Source: Bacillota bacterium
Lineage (GTDB): Bacteria > Bacillota > Clostridia > Saccharofermentanales > DTU023
Direction: 5' to 3'
DNA: 60,355 nt
Assembly (NCBI GenBank): GCA_023622515.1
Contig: JAMNZB010000001.1
Span: 2,501-62,855, forward strand
Part shown: piece after piece, positions 1 to 8,395 of the stretch
Layout: each line of letters begins with the position of its first letter
Numbering within the stretch: position 1 is the first letter of the stretch
Translations under genes and position numbers: made by a program
Notes under the pieces: model-generated
What the model saw: the letters and a program-made list of their open reading frames with translations, nothing else
Told to the model about the DNA's origin: nothing
The model's database searches: none

Positions 1-123
1 CCCATATGTTGAAGTTGCCGGGTCACTTGCGCGAACCATTGTCTTCTGCAACATTTTTTTACCTGAAAAGCCAACAACTTTTGTTGTGCTGCCGCCGACA
101 TCTAAACCGATTACAATACTCAT
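1..123 (-). CDS. ASKHA-fold kinase/ATPase, N-terminal fragment (type II pantothenate kinase or BadF/BadG-like)
   Basis: Only the first 41 codons lie in the window; the gene runs off the left edge. The start ATG (complement of 121-123) follows an AGAAGGA ribosome binding site. The first residues contain VIGLDVGGSTTKVVGF, the phosphate-1 motif of the actin-like ATPase superfamily, and later ASDPATSTYG. In clostridial type II pantothenate kinases and in BadF/BadG-type ATPases this motif sits at exactly this place. The two families cannot be separated from the N-terminus alone. No neighbour on this side helps, since sepF upstream ends in its own terminator. Confidence 0.6.
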   Translation of the reverse strand, partial: MSIVIGLDVGGSTTKVVGFSGKKMLQKTMVRASDPATSTYG

Positions 124-363
124 GATTGTCCTTCTTTCATTTCAAATATTCTTCTCTACTAATCTTTCTTGTTACAAGACTACAACTCGCCTTATTTTAT
201 ATATACATTTGATGCACCTTGATTTTAAATTGTCTCTTTGCTTTCGGATTTCAATCACTGTGTTTTATTCACCCTGCTTGAACTTAGCTGTACACCCCTC
301 TATGCACAAGATATTGTATCGTATTTTTAATATGAACGGTGATGTAGCCTGCCGGACTGGGCG
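124..363. other. Intergenic region upstream of the partial kinase; no gene seen
   Basis: About 240 AT-rich bases separate the partial kinase gene from the sepF terminator. The plus-strand reading frame that crosses this region continues antisense into sepF and has no convincing ribosome binding site or family resemblance. A minus-strand promoter for the kinase gene should lie here, but no pair of hexamers is good enough to name. Confidence 0.4.
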
Positions 364-394
364 AAAAAAAAAGCAACATGGGTACATGCTGCTT
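364..394 (-). terminator. Rho-independent terminator after sepF
   Basis: Read on the minus strand, arms 394-385 and 380-371 form a 10-bp stem (AAGCAGCATG with CATGTTGCTT, one G-U pair) around a 4-nt loop. A run of eight to nine T follows at 372-364. It lies 35 bp past the sepF stop, so sepF ends its transcript here. Confidence 0.85.
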
Positions 395-428
395 CTTAAA
401 TACGGAAAGGGTCTAGCGGACAAGCTAA

Positions 429-1061
429 CTACAGGTTTACCGCTTTTCTGCCGGGTCCGGGGTAGGTATCAAAGCGTGAGCCGTAGCTATCCCGGCTCAG
501 GCTGTCACTTCTTCTTTCGCGTCTCGCCCCGGTATTTCTCAGACCGCTATACCGTTGACGTGAAGAGCTATGTCTGTCCCGACTTTCCTCCATACGCATG
601 TTAAGACGTGTGGAAGCGGGTGTTACAACAAAAATTTTGTTGCTTATGGACTCTAAAGAACCGCCCAGGGCGTAAGTTGCCCCTAAGATAAAATCAAGAA
701 CACGCTGTGCCGTTTCATTATCAATTTTTTCAATATTACAGATAACCGTTTTACCTTGCTTGACATAATCGCAAACCATTTTTGTCATATCGAAGTCGTA
801 AGGAATCATGACGACAACTTCTTGATTATAGTCAATTTCTGTTCCGGAGTTCATGTCCAAGACACGGGCTTGCGGTTTGCGCTCGGGACGTTGACGACTT
901 TTGCCGGAGAAACGGTCCAGAAAATTTCTCGAAGGTTTTTCCGGCATTTCTACAGGGTCATCTTCATAGGAAGCCTCCACGTCCTGTATCTCCTCAAGAT
1001 CATCAACATCTTCATAATCGTCTTCATAGCGACCAAAAAGTTTATCGTAAAGGTTAAACAT
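429..1061 (-). CDS. sepF: Cell division protein SepF
   Basis: SepF is a cytoplasmic, membrane-associated partner of FtsZ that helps form the division septum in Gram-positive bacteria. The 210-residue product begins with the usual amphipathic membrane-binding segment (MFNLYDKLFG), has an acidic linker, and carries the SepF/DUF552 core from about residue 80 (EVVVMIPYDF, CDYVKQGKTVICNIEKID, RVLDFILGATYALGGS). The core is followed by about 60 extra residues rich in Arg and Ser (RRERRSDSLSRDSYGSRF); most SepF proteins end soon after the core. The start has an AGGAGGAGCAC site. A PLP-homeostasis gene lies upstream, as in many Firmicutes, but 287 bp away, so sepF may have its own promoter. Confidence 0.9.
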   Translation of the reverse strand: MFNLYDKLFGRYEDDYEDVDDLEEIQDVEASYEDDPVEMPEKPSRNFLDRFSGKSRQRPERKPQARVLDMNSGTEIDYNQEVVVMIPYDFDMTKMVCDYVKQGKTVICNIEKIDNETAQRVLDFILGATYALGGSLESISNKIFVVTPASTRLNMRMEESRDRHSSSRQRYSGLRNTGARRERRSDSLSRDSYGSRFDTYPGPGRKAVNL

Positions 1062-1109
1062 GTGCTCCTCCTATGCAGCTATATCAGCTAAAAACAACAT
1101 TTTCGACTC

Positions 1110-1139
1110 AGTATATATATAAATACTTGAATAAGTAAA
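1110..1139 (-). promoter_or_regulatory. Weak candidate promoter for sepF
   Basis: On the minus strand TTTACT (1139-1134) and TATACT (1115-1110) are 18 bp apart, some 50 bp before the sepF start. The region is very AT-rich, so a chance match is possible. Confidence 0.3.
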
Positions 1140-1348
1140 GAAGAAATTCGCTACGTAAAATAAATGTAACAAACTTGAAATAATTACTGTTTAGGTCAGA
1201 AAACAGCTGATTAACAAGCAAGCAAAAGGCCAATTAGACAGAGAGGCAAAAATCTTTTCAAAAGCTATAAAAATAATACAAATAGGTGTATGCCCACAAA
1301 ATATCTAAGGGGGAGGATGTAAGAGGGCAAAGGTCGGCCAGCTGACAA

Positions 1349-2050
1349 TTAGCCCCTCTGCCCAAAAATACTGCTACCTATTCTTAGGTGTGTTGCTCCT
1401 GCCTTAATCGCTTCTATATAGTCTCCGCTCATGCCCATAGAGAGGATAGAAATATCTCCGGACCCATATCTTGCTTGTAATTTTTTAAATTCAGAGAACA
1501 AGTCCGCGAAAATAGGATAGGCCTTTGTCGAGTCTGTAAAATAAGGGGCCATACACATAAGTCCACGTAAACGAATGTGGTCACATTGTTCTAATAGTTC
1601 AAGTGCTTCCGGTATTTCTTCAAAGGAAAAGCCGTGCTTGCTTTCCTCCTGAGCAACGTTAATCTGCAGGAGGATATCCTGCACCAAACCCTCGCTCTTT
1701 GCCCTTTTTTCAATCTCCTTGATTAAGCGAATCGTATTTACGGAATGAATTAAAGCAACGCGACCAACAACAAATCGTACTTTATTCCTCTGCAAGGTGC
1801 CAATTAGATGCCAGCAAATATCTAAATCTTCAAGGCTATCCATTTTTTCCACCAGTTCCTGCACCCGATTCTCTCCAAAATCTAGCTGACCCATCTTATT
1901 CAAGGCAGCAATGTCTTCAACAGAATGGGTTTTACTTACCGCAACAAGGGTTATTTCTTTTGCATCACGTCCTGCAACTTGACAAGCCCTTTGGATATCA
2001 TGCTGAACATTCATTAAGTTTTCTTGTAGATTAGTTATACGTTTTTGCAA
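1349..2050 (-). CDS. YggS/PROSC-family PLP-binding protein (pyridoxal phosphate homeostasis)
   Basis: This family binds pyridoxal 5'-phosphate in an alanine-racemase-like TIM barrel, has no known catalytic activity, and keeps the PLP pool balanced. The 233-residue product has the PLP lysine motif LVAVSKTHSVEDI near residue 40, the DFGENRVQEL and WHLIGTLQRNKV motifs, and the C-terminal LSMGMSGDYIEAIKAGATHLRIGSSIFG phosphate-binding region (quoted here only to mark its end). The gene overlaps the end of the HlyD-like gene by 20 bp, so the two are probably co-transcribed. An internal ATG at residue 13 is an alternative start. Confidence 0.9.
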   Translation of the reverse strand: MQKRITNLQENLMNVQHDIQRACQVAGRDAKEITLVAVSKTHSVEDIAALNKMGQLDFGENRVQELVEKMDSLEDLDICWHLIGTLQRNKVRFVVGRVALIHSVNTIRLIKEIEKRAKSEGLVQDILLQINVAQEESKHGFSFEEIPEALELLEQCDHIRLRGLMCMAPYFTDSTKAYPIFADLFSEFKKLQARYGSGDISILSMGMSGDYIEAIKAGATHLRIGSSIFGQRG

Positions 2051-3368
2051 TGGCTTGTCCTTCTTTCATGCTGGATGGATTCAGTAGAATCATAGTGGCC
2101 TCTTTAATAGCATATGGAGAGCCCTCTTTGGCTTCTATCAGGGCATATTCAACATTATTCTCAAGCACCTTCACCGTCACCTGGTGAACATAACCGCCTT
2201 CTACTATTTTCAGGTCAGCTTCTACATTACCACTTTCATAATTAATTAAGGCCGACTTTGGCACGCGAAGCCCTCTGGCTTCATTGAAGTAGAGGGTTAA
2301 GGGGGCTCTACGCATGGATACAAAGGATTCTAAGTTTTGTGAACTACGGAAAACAAGAATACTCCCCTGCCGGCCGATATCATTGCGAATAACTTCGGCA
2401 TCCTCGATAGAAATACCGTTAGCAATAGAATGAATCCGCACCCTGGCACTAGTTTGCAGTTTAGCCACAGCGCCCATATGCTGGGTGGGAATGTGACAAA
2501 CAAAATAATGCTCTGTCGAGCGATTTAATTTATATAAACTGTCTCCTGCTTTTACTTCATCAGTCAAGGGGGCACTTTTTACACTTGAAAGGTAGTTTTT
2601 CAATTCCGCAATCGTCATGCTCATTGCCCGCTCTTTTGTTAACTCCAACTCAAGCCCGTCAATTTGACGGATAAAAATACCGGATGCTTCAGAACGTATG
2701 TCGCGAATTTGCTGAAAAGCGGATTCTTCTAAGCGGTCTCGCACAGAAATTAACCGGGCCAGCTCCTCATCTTCAAAGTCAAAAATCTGTGCGTCTTCTA
2801 CGCGTTGTTGCATAATAAGCCGCAGCTCAGTTTCAATTTCTGATATTTTTAGTGTGTCATCTTTAATTAAGACATCATATAAAACATGAATATTACGGTG
2901 TATCGAATCCTCACTAGCCTCAAAAACTCGCCGTGCGTTTCCTCCCTTACCCTCTGCAAGGAGGGCGTAACGACGATCGTTAACATCATTATTCGCCTTA
3001 TCCAGTTTCCTTATTTCATCCCTATCCTTACTGGGAACAACTTGCCCGATATGGGCATTCTTAGAGACTTTGCTCCCTTGGGCAACTAGGCTGCGAAAAA
3101 CTCCGTCCACAGGCGATTTATACACGGTTTCATCACGTATAATCAAGGCATCAACATCGACTTCATCAGCAAGCCAGGCTTCCGTCAAAAACATAAATCG
3201 AGGTTGCGGCCTATTTTGCCAAATTCTCAGCAAAGAAAATAAGGTTAAGGAAACCAGGAGTAATACCACGGCTATGACCACGTAAGCACGATGTTTACTT
3301 TCCAGATGAAAGCGCCTATTGTACTCACGAATGGCTATATTCTTCTGCTCTTCCATCTTTTGAGCCAA
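2031..3368 (-). CDS. HlyD-like membrane-anchored protein
   Basis: The 445-residue product has a short cytoplasmic N-terminus, one transmembrane segment at about residues 28-49 (YVVIAVVLLLVSLTLFSLL), and a large outside part. That part has a barrel-sandwich-like half-motif (SPVDGVFRSLVAQGSKVSKNA), a helical coiled section and a C-terminal beta-rich part. This matches HlyD-type adaptor proteins, but no ABC or RND pump gene is nearby. Related genes occur beside yggS and sepF in clostridia, which suggests an envelope or division-linked role rather than drug export; that role is inference. The gene starts 10 bp after the PLP-enzyme stop, in the same operon. Confidence 0.7.
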   Translation of the reverse strand: MAQKMEEQKNIAIREYNRRFHLESKHRAYVVIAVVLLLVSLTLFSLLRIWQNRPQPRFMFLTEAWLADEVDVDALIIRDETVYKSPVDGVFRSLVAQGSKVSKNAHIGQVVPSKDRDEIRKLDKANNDVNDRRYALLAEGKGGNARRVFEASEDSIHRNIHVLYDVLIKDDTLKISEIETELRLIMQQRVEDAQIFDFEDEELARLISVRDRLEESAFQQIRDIRSEASGIFIRQIDGLELELTKERAMSMTIAELKNYLSSVKSAPLTDEVKAGDSLYKLNRSTEHYFVCHIPTQHMGAVAKLQTSARVRIHSIANGISIEDAEVIRNDIGRQGSILVFRSSQNLESFVSMRRAPLTLYFNEARGLRVPKSALINYESGNVEADLKIVEGGYVHQVTVKVLENNVEYALIEAKEGSPYAIKEATMILLNPSSMKEGQAIAKTYN

Positions 3369-3378
3369 GTTATCCCCC

Positions 3379-4647
3379 TTACTTCAGCAAGCGATCCACT
3401 GCACGCATAACAGCAAGTCGCGAACCGGCAAAATGTAAACCGCCCTGAAGAAATGCGTTGTAAGGCGGCCGTAACGGTCCATCGCAGGAAAGTTCAATGG
3501 ATGAACCCTGTACGAAAGAACCGGACGCCATAATGATATCACAATCATAACCCGGCATGGGAGCAGGAACGGGCGCAAAGCTTGCGTCAACAGGCGAGGC
3601 AAACTGGACCTCTTCACAAAAAGCAATCAGTTTTTCCGGCTCTCCGAGAACAATCCGCTGTACAATATCCCCTCTTGCTTCACGGGCTAGCGGCTTGACC
3701 TTATAGCCATAAGATTCAAGTAAAGCAGCCGCATGAATGGCCCCTTTTAAGGCCTCTTTGACAACCATGGGAGAAAAATAAAAACCCCGCATCATATCCC
3801 GAGTATGCCCTAAACTCGGACCAATCTCCCCACCAACACCGGGCGCCGTCATAGCAGCAGCGACCTTCTTGACCGCTTCTTTCTTTCCGCAGACATAAGC
3901 ACCGCTATTAGCAATACCGGCTCCCGGATTTTTAATTAAAGAACCGGCACAAATATCCACACCATAGGCTGTGGGTTCTTCCATCTCTACCATTTCACCG
4001 TAACAATTATCCACCATAACCGTAATATCGCTGCGAAGGGCTTTAATCTGCCCGGTTAAATCGCCGATATCTTTATTTAACAGGGTATTACGTTCGCTAT
4101 AGCCTAAAGATTTTTGTACATAGACAAGTTTCGTCTTCTCGTTAATAGCCTCCCGGATTTTTTCCCAATGAAAACTTCCATCGTCACGTAAATTTACAAT
4201 AGTGTGGCGGATACCGAAATCGCGCAAGGAGCCTAAGTCTTCATCCGCATAGGCCTTGTCTGTTCCGAGGGTTGCTTGCAGCGTGTCATATACCTCGGAA
4301 CTGGCAACAACAAACTCATCTCCGGGGCGCAGAAGGCCTCTTAAACATGTGGCCAACACATGGGTTCCTGAACTAAATTGGATACGAACCAGGGCCGCTT
4401 CTGTACGAAAATATTCTGCAAATGCCTTTTCCAGCGCTTCTCTGCCGGCATCATCATAGCCATAGCCCGTTGAGCCGGACAGTGCAGCCTCTCGTACTTG
4501 GGCCTTTTGCAAGGCGGTAAGCACGCGCAAGTGTTTTCGCTCCGTCTCTTCCTCTAATTTTTGAAAAAGATCACGGAGTTCATATAGAACTTTTTCTGAT
4601 TGGGCAAAGACGTCATCACTTACCCCATACTCACGATAGTAATTCAT
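3379..4647 (-). CDS. Methionine gamma-lyase-like PLP enzyme (aluminium-resistance protein family)
   Basis: The 422-residue product belongs to the fold-type I PLP family annotated as methionine gamma-lyase or aluminium resistance protein (YnbB-like). Features seen are SGSTGYGYDDAGREALE, VRIQFSSGTHVLA, VDNCYGEMVE (the PLP-ring aspartate region) and AGSLIKNPGAGIA, which supplies the Schiff-base lysine. The family may cleave C-S bonds of sulfur amino acids, but true substrates are poorly known. It is the first gene of a tight run leading into the HlyD-like and PLP-homeostasis genes, and follows the tRNA-Leu terminator. Confidence 0.85.
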   Translation of the reverse strand: MNYYREYGVSDDVFAQSEKVLYELRDLFQKLEEETERKHLRVLTALQKAQVREAALSGSTGYGYDDAGREALEKAFAEYFRTEAALVRIQFSSGTHVLATCLRGLLRPGDEFVVASSEVYDTLQATLGTDKAYADEDLGSLRDFGIRHTIVNLRDDGSFHWEKIREAINEKTKLVYVQKSLGYSERNTLLNKDIGDLTGQIKALRSDITVMVDNCYGEMVEMEEPTAYGVDICAGSLIKNPGAGIANSGAYVCGKKEAVKKVAAAMTAPGVGGEIGPSLGHTRDMMRGFYFSPMVVKEALKGAIHAAALLESYGYKVKPLAREARGDIVQRIVLGEPEKLIAFCEEVQFASPVDASFAPVPAPMPGYDCDIIMASGSFVQGSSIELSCDGPLRPPYNAFLQGGLHFAGSRLAVMRAVDRLLK

Positions 4648-4697
4648 ATAACCGGTTTCCTTTTGTGTTACCCTGCTAAAAATTATAGCACTCTATT

Positions 4698-4730
4698 AAA
4701 AGAGCCCTGAAACATCAGTTCCAGGGCTCT
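4698..4730 (-). terminator. Terminator after tRNA-Leu
   Basis: Arms 4701-4709 (agagccctg) and 4722-4730 (cagggctct) form a perfect 9-bp stem with a 12-nt loop. On the minus strand it is followed by TTTAATAG. It lies 3 bp beyond the CCA end of the tRNA and 50 bp before the next start codon. Confidence 0.75.
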
Positions 4731-4732
4731 CT

Positions 4733-4815
4733 TGGTGCGGATAGTGGGACTCGAACCCACACGGTCTCCCACACGCCCCTCAAGCGTGCGCGTCTGCCTG
4801 TTCCGCCACATCCGC
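4733..4815 (-). tRNA. tRNA-Leu, anticodon GAG
   Basis: On the minus strand the 5' arm GCGGATG pairs with TATCCGC; the discriminator A and an encoded CCA follow. The anticodon stem CACGC/GCGTG encloses the loop TTGAGGG, giving anticodon GAG (codons CTC and CTT). A long variable arm, as expected for class II leucine tRNAs, and the T-loop GGTTCGAGTCC are present. It lies between mutS2 and the methionine gamma-lyase-like gene, on the same strand as both. Confidence 0.95.
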
Positions 4816-4897
4816 ATACCAAATTTCTAAGGCTAGTGCATTATATAGCGAATTTCCCACTTATGTCAAGTGAATTTCCTTCTTGTCCTTATCTTTT

Positions 4898-7303
4898 TTA
4901 TGCTAAGGTCACAACGGTAACTCCGGCATCCCCCGCCCCAAAGGCGGCATCAGAAAAAGATTGTACTCGTTTGTCTTTCGCTAATTTGTCCCGAACAGCT
5001 GTACGCAAGGCGCCTGTTCCTTTTCCGTGCACGATTCGAACAGTCTCCAGCCCGGCCAAGACGGCATTATCCAAATAATTATCGACCTCTTGCAAGGCAT
5101 CGTTGACCCGCATCCCCAGCAAATACAACTCTGATTTTGTATGGAGAAAGGCAGAATGGGTATCTCGCCCTCCTTTTCTTGAAGAGCGCCGAGTAGAAAA
5201 CAGTCCTTTTTCCCGCTCCTTTTTCTCTTTTTCCTCATCTTTAGCCACCGGGCGAAGATTCAATAGGGGAACACGCAAACTAATATTTCCCCTGCTGAGC
5301 AAAACTTGCTCTTTATTGTCCGGCATCTCCGTTAATTGACCGGAAAAACCTGAAAGAACATCCTCATACTCTTCACCTTCTGTAAGCTCTTCTCTGGTTA
5401 AGGGACGATCAATACCTGCACGCAAACGCTCCTTACCCATTGCTTCTTGGATAGCTTCACGCTTTTCCTTAATACGCTGCTTCCCTTCTTCACTTTCCTG
5501 AACAGACAAGCCTATACTTCTTATATTCTTTAATTCCTCCTCGGCAAGACGTTCCGCTTCAAGCAGGATTCGATGGGCTTCTTCACGGGCTTCATTCACC
5601 ATTTTTTCCCGTTCAGCCTTTAGCTTTTCCCGGATAAGGACATTTTCACGCTTATGGGCCTCTGCTTCCGCATGTAAGACTTCGATATCCTCTTCCATCT
5701 GCTTGCTCTTGATATGAGACTGTTCTATCGCCTCAATCAAGCTCTGAAATTGTACTTTTTCATCAGAAATAAGGGCCTTGGCTGCAGCAATAATCTCATC
5801 CTTCAGACCAAGTCGGGAAGAAATCGTGATGGCATTACTGACACCGGGAACGCCAATGAGTAATTTGTAGGTTGGCTTCATGCTGATGTTATCAAATTCG
5901 CAGGAAGCATTAGAAACACCTTTCGTATTCATCGCATAGCCCTTTAACTCCTGGTAGTGGGTACTTGCCACAACATGAGCCCCCTGCTTCTTTAAGTAGT
6001 CCAAGATGGCAATGGCCAGGGCAGCCCCTTCACTGGGATCTGTGCCTGCTCCCAGTTCATCAGCAATAACCAAGGTACCCGGTCCCGCAGCCTCACATAT
6101 CTTGATGATTTGTTTCATATGGGCCGAGAAGGTGCTCAGGCTTTGCTCAATACTTTGCTCGTCACCAATATCGGCAAGCACCTGCTTGAAAAAGGAAAGC
6201 TCCGAACCCGCCTTTGCCGGCACTTGCAGGCCTGACATGGCCATTAGGGTCAGTAGTCCGCAAGTTTTAAGACTGACGGTTTTACCCCCTGTATTAGGGC
6301 CCGTGATAACCAAGCTGGTAAATTCTTTTCCCAGTTCAAAATCAATAGCTACAACAAGCTCTTGGTCAATTAAGGGGTGCCTGGCCTGCTTTAAAGAAAT
6401 CACGCCCCGGTCATTCATTTCGGGCCGGCGGCAGTCCAGCTTCAGGGCGAGTTTGGCTTTTGCTTGCCCAAAATCTAAGTGGGTCAAGCATTCTTGGTTA
6501 TGGGAAAGCCTCTCCTTTTCTCCCAGCACCAGGGCACTCAACTCCTTTAGGATTCGCACTATTTCCCTTGATTCTTCTATCTTGGCTTCCCGAATTTTAT
6601 TGTTCAGCTGGACAACAAGCATTGGTTCAATAAAAACCGTTGCCCCACTTGAAGAACTATCGTGAATCAAGCCCTGAATCCTATTTTTATGCTCCGCTTT
6701 TACAGGGATAACGTAACGGTCACCACGTACCGTAATTAACTGTTCCTGCAAGATATCAGCATAATTGCGCAGTATTTTGTTCAACTGCCTATGAACTTCT
6801 TCCTGGTAACTTTGAATTTGCCTCCGTATGGCGTAAAGCTCCGGTGTTGCCCGGTCCTTTACCTCTTCGTCACTAAGAATGCACTCGTCAATGCGTTGTT
6901 CCAAGTAACTTAGCGGATCCATTTCTTGGATTAATGTAAGACAGCGGGGTACGGGCTCATCGCTTGCTTCCTTGTCAAGAACACGCAAGCGTTCCTTAAG
7001 CCGTAAAACTAAACGCAATTGGCGGGCAACCCGCAGCAAATCACTAAGGCTTGCGGTAGAGCCGATATTTACAAGATACAAAATTTCACTGATATCATCA
7101 AAAGAAGATAAGGGGAACTCTCCGTTTTTCAGGATTTCCTGTAAAAAATCATCCGTTTCACTCTGGGCCGTTAATACGTCATTAAAAGAAGAATGGGGCC
7201 TTAAGGCTGCACATTTCTTTTTCCCTAACGGACTAACCGCCATCCCTTCAAGTAGATGTAATACTTTGTCATATTCTAAATCATGCCGACTTTTTTCTAA
7301 CAT
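4898..7303 (-). CDS. mutS2: MutS2-family ATPase/endonuclease
   Basis: MutS2 proteins are DNA-binding ATPases with a C-terminal Smr nuclease domain. They suppress homologous recombination and, in Bacillus, also act on collided ribosomes. The 801-residue product shows the Walker A motif GPNTGGKTVSLKT, the Walker B region VIADELGAGTDPSEG, a long charged coiled-coil arm and a C-terminal Smr domain with LYLLGMRVNDALQEVDNYL and HGKGTGALR. The length is typical (about 780-800). The start has a GGAGATCAGA site and lies 14 bp after the pfkA stop, so it belongs to the dnaE-pfkA transcript. Confidence 0.95.
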   Translation of the reverse strand: MLEKSRHDLEYDKVLHLLEGMAVSPLGKKKCAALRPHSSFNDVLTAQSETDDFLQEILKNGEFPLSSFDDISEILYLVNIGSTASLSDLLRVARQLRLVLRLKERLRVLDKEASDEPVPRCLTLIQEMDPLSYLEQRIDECILSDEEVKDRATPELYAIRRQIQSYQEEVHRQLNKILRNYADILQEQLITVRGDRYVIPVKAEHKNRIQGLIHDSSSSGATVFIEPMLVVQLNNKIREAKIEESREIVRILKELSALVLGEKERLSHNQECLTHLDFGQAKAKLALKLDCRRPEMNDRGVISLKQARHPLIDQELVVAIDFELGKEFTSLVITGPNTGGKTVSLKTCGLLTLMAMSGLQVPAKAGSELSFFKQVLADIGDEQSIEQSLSTFSAHMKQIIKICEAAGPGTLVIADELGAGTDPSEGAALAIAILDYLKKQGAHVVASTHYQELKGYAMNTKGVSNASCEFDNISMKPTYKLLIGVPGVSNAITISSRLGLKDEIIAAAKALISDEKVQFQSLIEAIEQSHIKSKQMEEDIEVLHAEAEAHKRENVLIREKLKAEREKMVNEAREEAHRILLEAERLAEEELKNIRSIGLSVQESEEGKQRIKEKREAIQEAMGKERLRAGIDRPLTREELTEGEEYEDVLSGFSGQLTEMPDNKEQVLLSRGNISLRVPLLNLRPVAKDEEKEKKEREKGLFSTRRSSRKGGRDTHSAFLHTKSELYLLGMRVNDALQEVDNYLDNAVLAGLETVRIVHGKGTGALRTAVRDKLAKDKRVQSFSDAAFGAGDAGVTVVTLA

Positions 7304-7317
7304 TCTGATCTCCTAGG

Positions 7318-8379
7318 CTAAAAGGCAAGTATATCTGCTTGTTTTGATAAATCATCAGATATCACTTTTTCAATATGAATTGCTTCTTCAAGAGGAATAT
7401 CTTTTACAACCCCTTCTTTTAGGATAATCGCCCGGTTTAATCGTCCCTCAAGCAGGGTGCGTACAGAGTGGACGCCCATGAGGGAAGCAAGGGTTCGGTC
7501 TCTGGCACTGGGACTTCCCCCCCTTTGGACATAGCCAAGGTTGGTTCCGCGACTCTCGATACCTGTATACTCTTCAATGGTTTTGGCAAGCTCTTGGGCT
7601 TTTCCGCAGCCTTCTGCTAATACAACAATATAATGTCGCTTTCCACGGTTTCTGGAAGATAAAATATTGCCGATAACATCATTCATTAAGTCAAGAGGAT
7701 GTTCCGGCACCATGACAATTTCCGCCCCACCGGCAAGGCCCACGGCCATAGCGATATGACCGCTGTTCCGGCCCATAACTTCTACAACACTACAGCGCTC
7801 ATGGGAAGAAACCGTATCACGCAACTTATCAACAGCACTTACAGCTGTATTCACTGCTGTATCAAATCCAATAGAATAATCGCTTGCTCCGATATCATTA
7901 TCAATAGTGGCCGGGAGCACCATAACCGGCACCCCCTGTTTTGCCAGGGAGTAAGCACCTTTCCAGGTACCCTCACCACCTATGCAGAAAATACAGTCCA
8001 AATTAAAAGCCTCAATGATGGCAAGGGTCTTGTTCATACCTTTTTCTGTCATAAAACTTTCGCTACGAGCGCTCATTAAAAAGGTACCGCCACGTTGCAA
8101 TGTATCGGAAACATCACGGGCTTTTAGTTCTTCAATGTGCCCGTGCGATAATCCGTGAAAACCTCTTTGTATCCCAAAGACTCTCAGGTCATAATAAAGG
8201 GCCGTACGAGCAATTCCGCGAATCAGGGCATTCATACCGGGCGCATCACCTCCGGACGTCAATATACCTATCCGGCTGCATGTAGAAAGGGCCTCATACT
8301 TATGGCGCTCTTGCGACAGTTCTTTATCAAAGCCTTCAAGCGCCTGTTTTTCAAGTTGTTCCAATATATTATTTTTCAT
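7318..8379 (-). CDS. pfkA: 6-phosphofructokinase
   Basis: Phosphorylates fructose 6-phosphate to fructose 1,6-bisphosphate in glycolysis. The chosen start (ATG at 8379, GAGGT site) gives 353 residues and lies 16 bp after the dnaE stop; a longer in-frame reading would intrude into dnaE. Motifs seen are ILTSGGDAPGMNALIRG, the catalytic PATIDNDIG, EVMGRNSGHIA and LGYVQRGGSPSARDR. The nucleotide loop reads GGEGTWKGA where E. coli has GGDGSYMGA. The Gly after the acidic residue and the lack of Lys before TIDND favour ATP rather than pyrophosphate as donor, but the Glu is typical of the actinobacterial-type group. The N-terminal 35 residues before the fold are extra. Confidence 0.92.
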   Translation of the reverse strand: MKNNILEQLEKQALEGFDKELSQERHKYEALSTCSRIGILTSGGDAPGMNALIRGIARTALYYDLRVFGIQRGFHGLSHGHIEELKARDVSDTLQRGGTFLMSARSESFMTEKGMNKTLAIIEAFNLDCIFCIGGEGTWKGAYSLAKQGVPVMVLPATIDNDIGASDYSIGFDTAVNTAVSAVDKLRDTVSSHERCSVVEVMGRNSGHIAMAVGLAGGAEIVMVPEHPLDLMNDVIGNILSSRNRGKRHYIVVLAEGCGKAQELAKTIEEYTGIESRGTNLGYVQRGGSPSARDRTLASLMGVHSVRTLLEGRLNRAIILKEGVVKDIPLEEAIHIEKVISDDLSKQADILAF

Positions 8380-8395
8380 CGTATACCTCAATACC

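Noticed and set aside
86-604. Plus-strand reading frame of 172 codons across 86-604
   Set aside because: It is antisense to the end of sepF and crosses the sepF terminator, with no ribosome binding site or family motif.
7511-7525. Run of seven C/G in pfkA as a phase-variable tract
   Set aside because: It is in frame inside the conserved QRGGSP motif of a housekeeping gene, showing that runs of seven occur here by chance.
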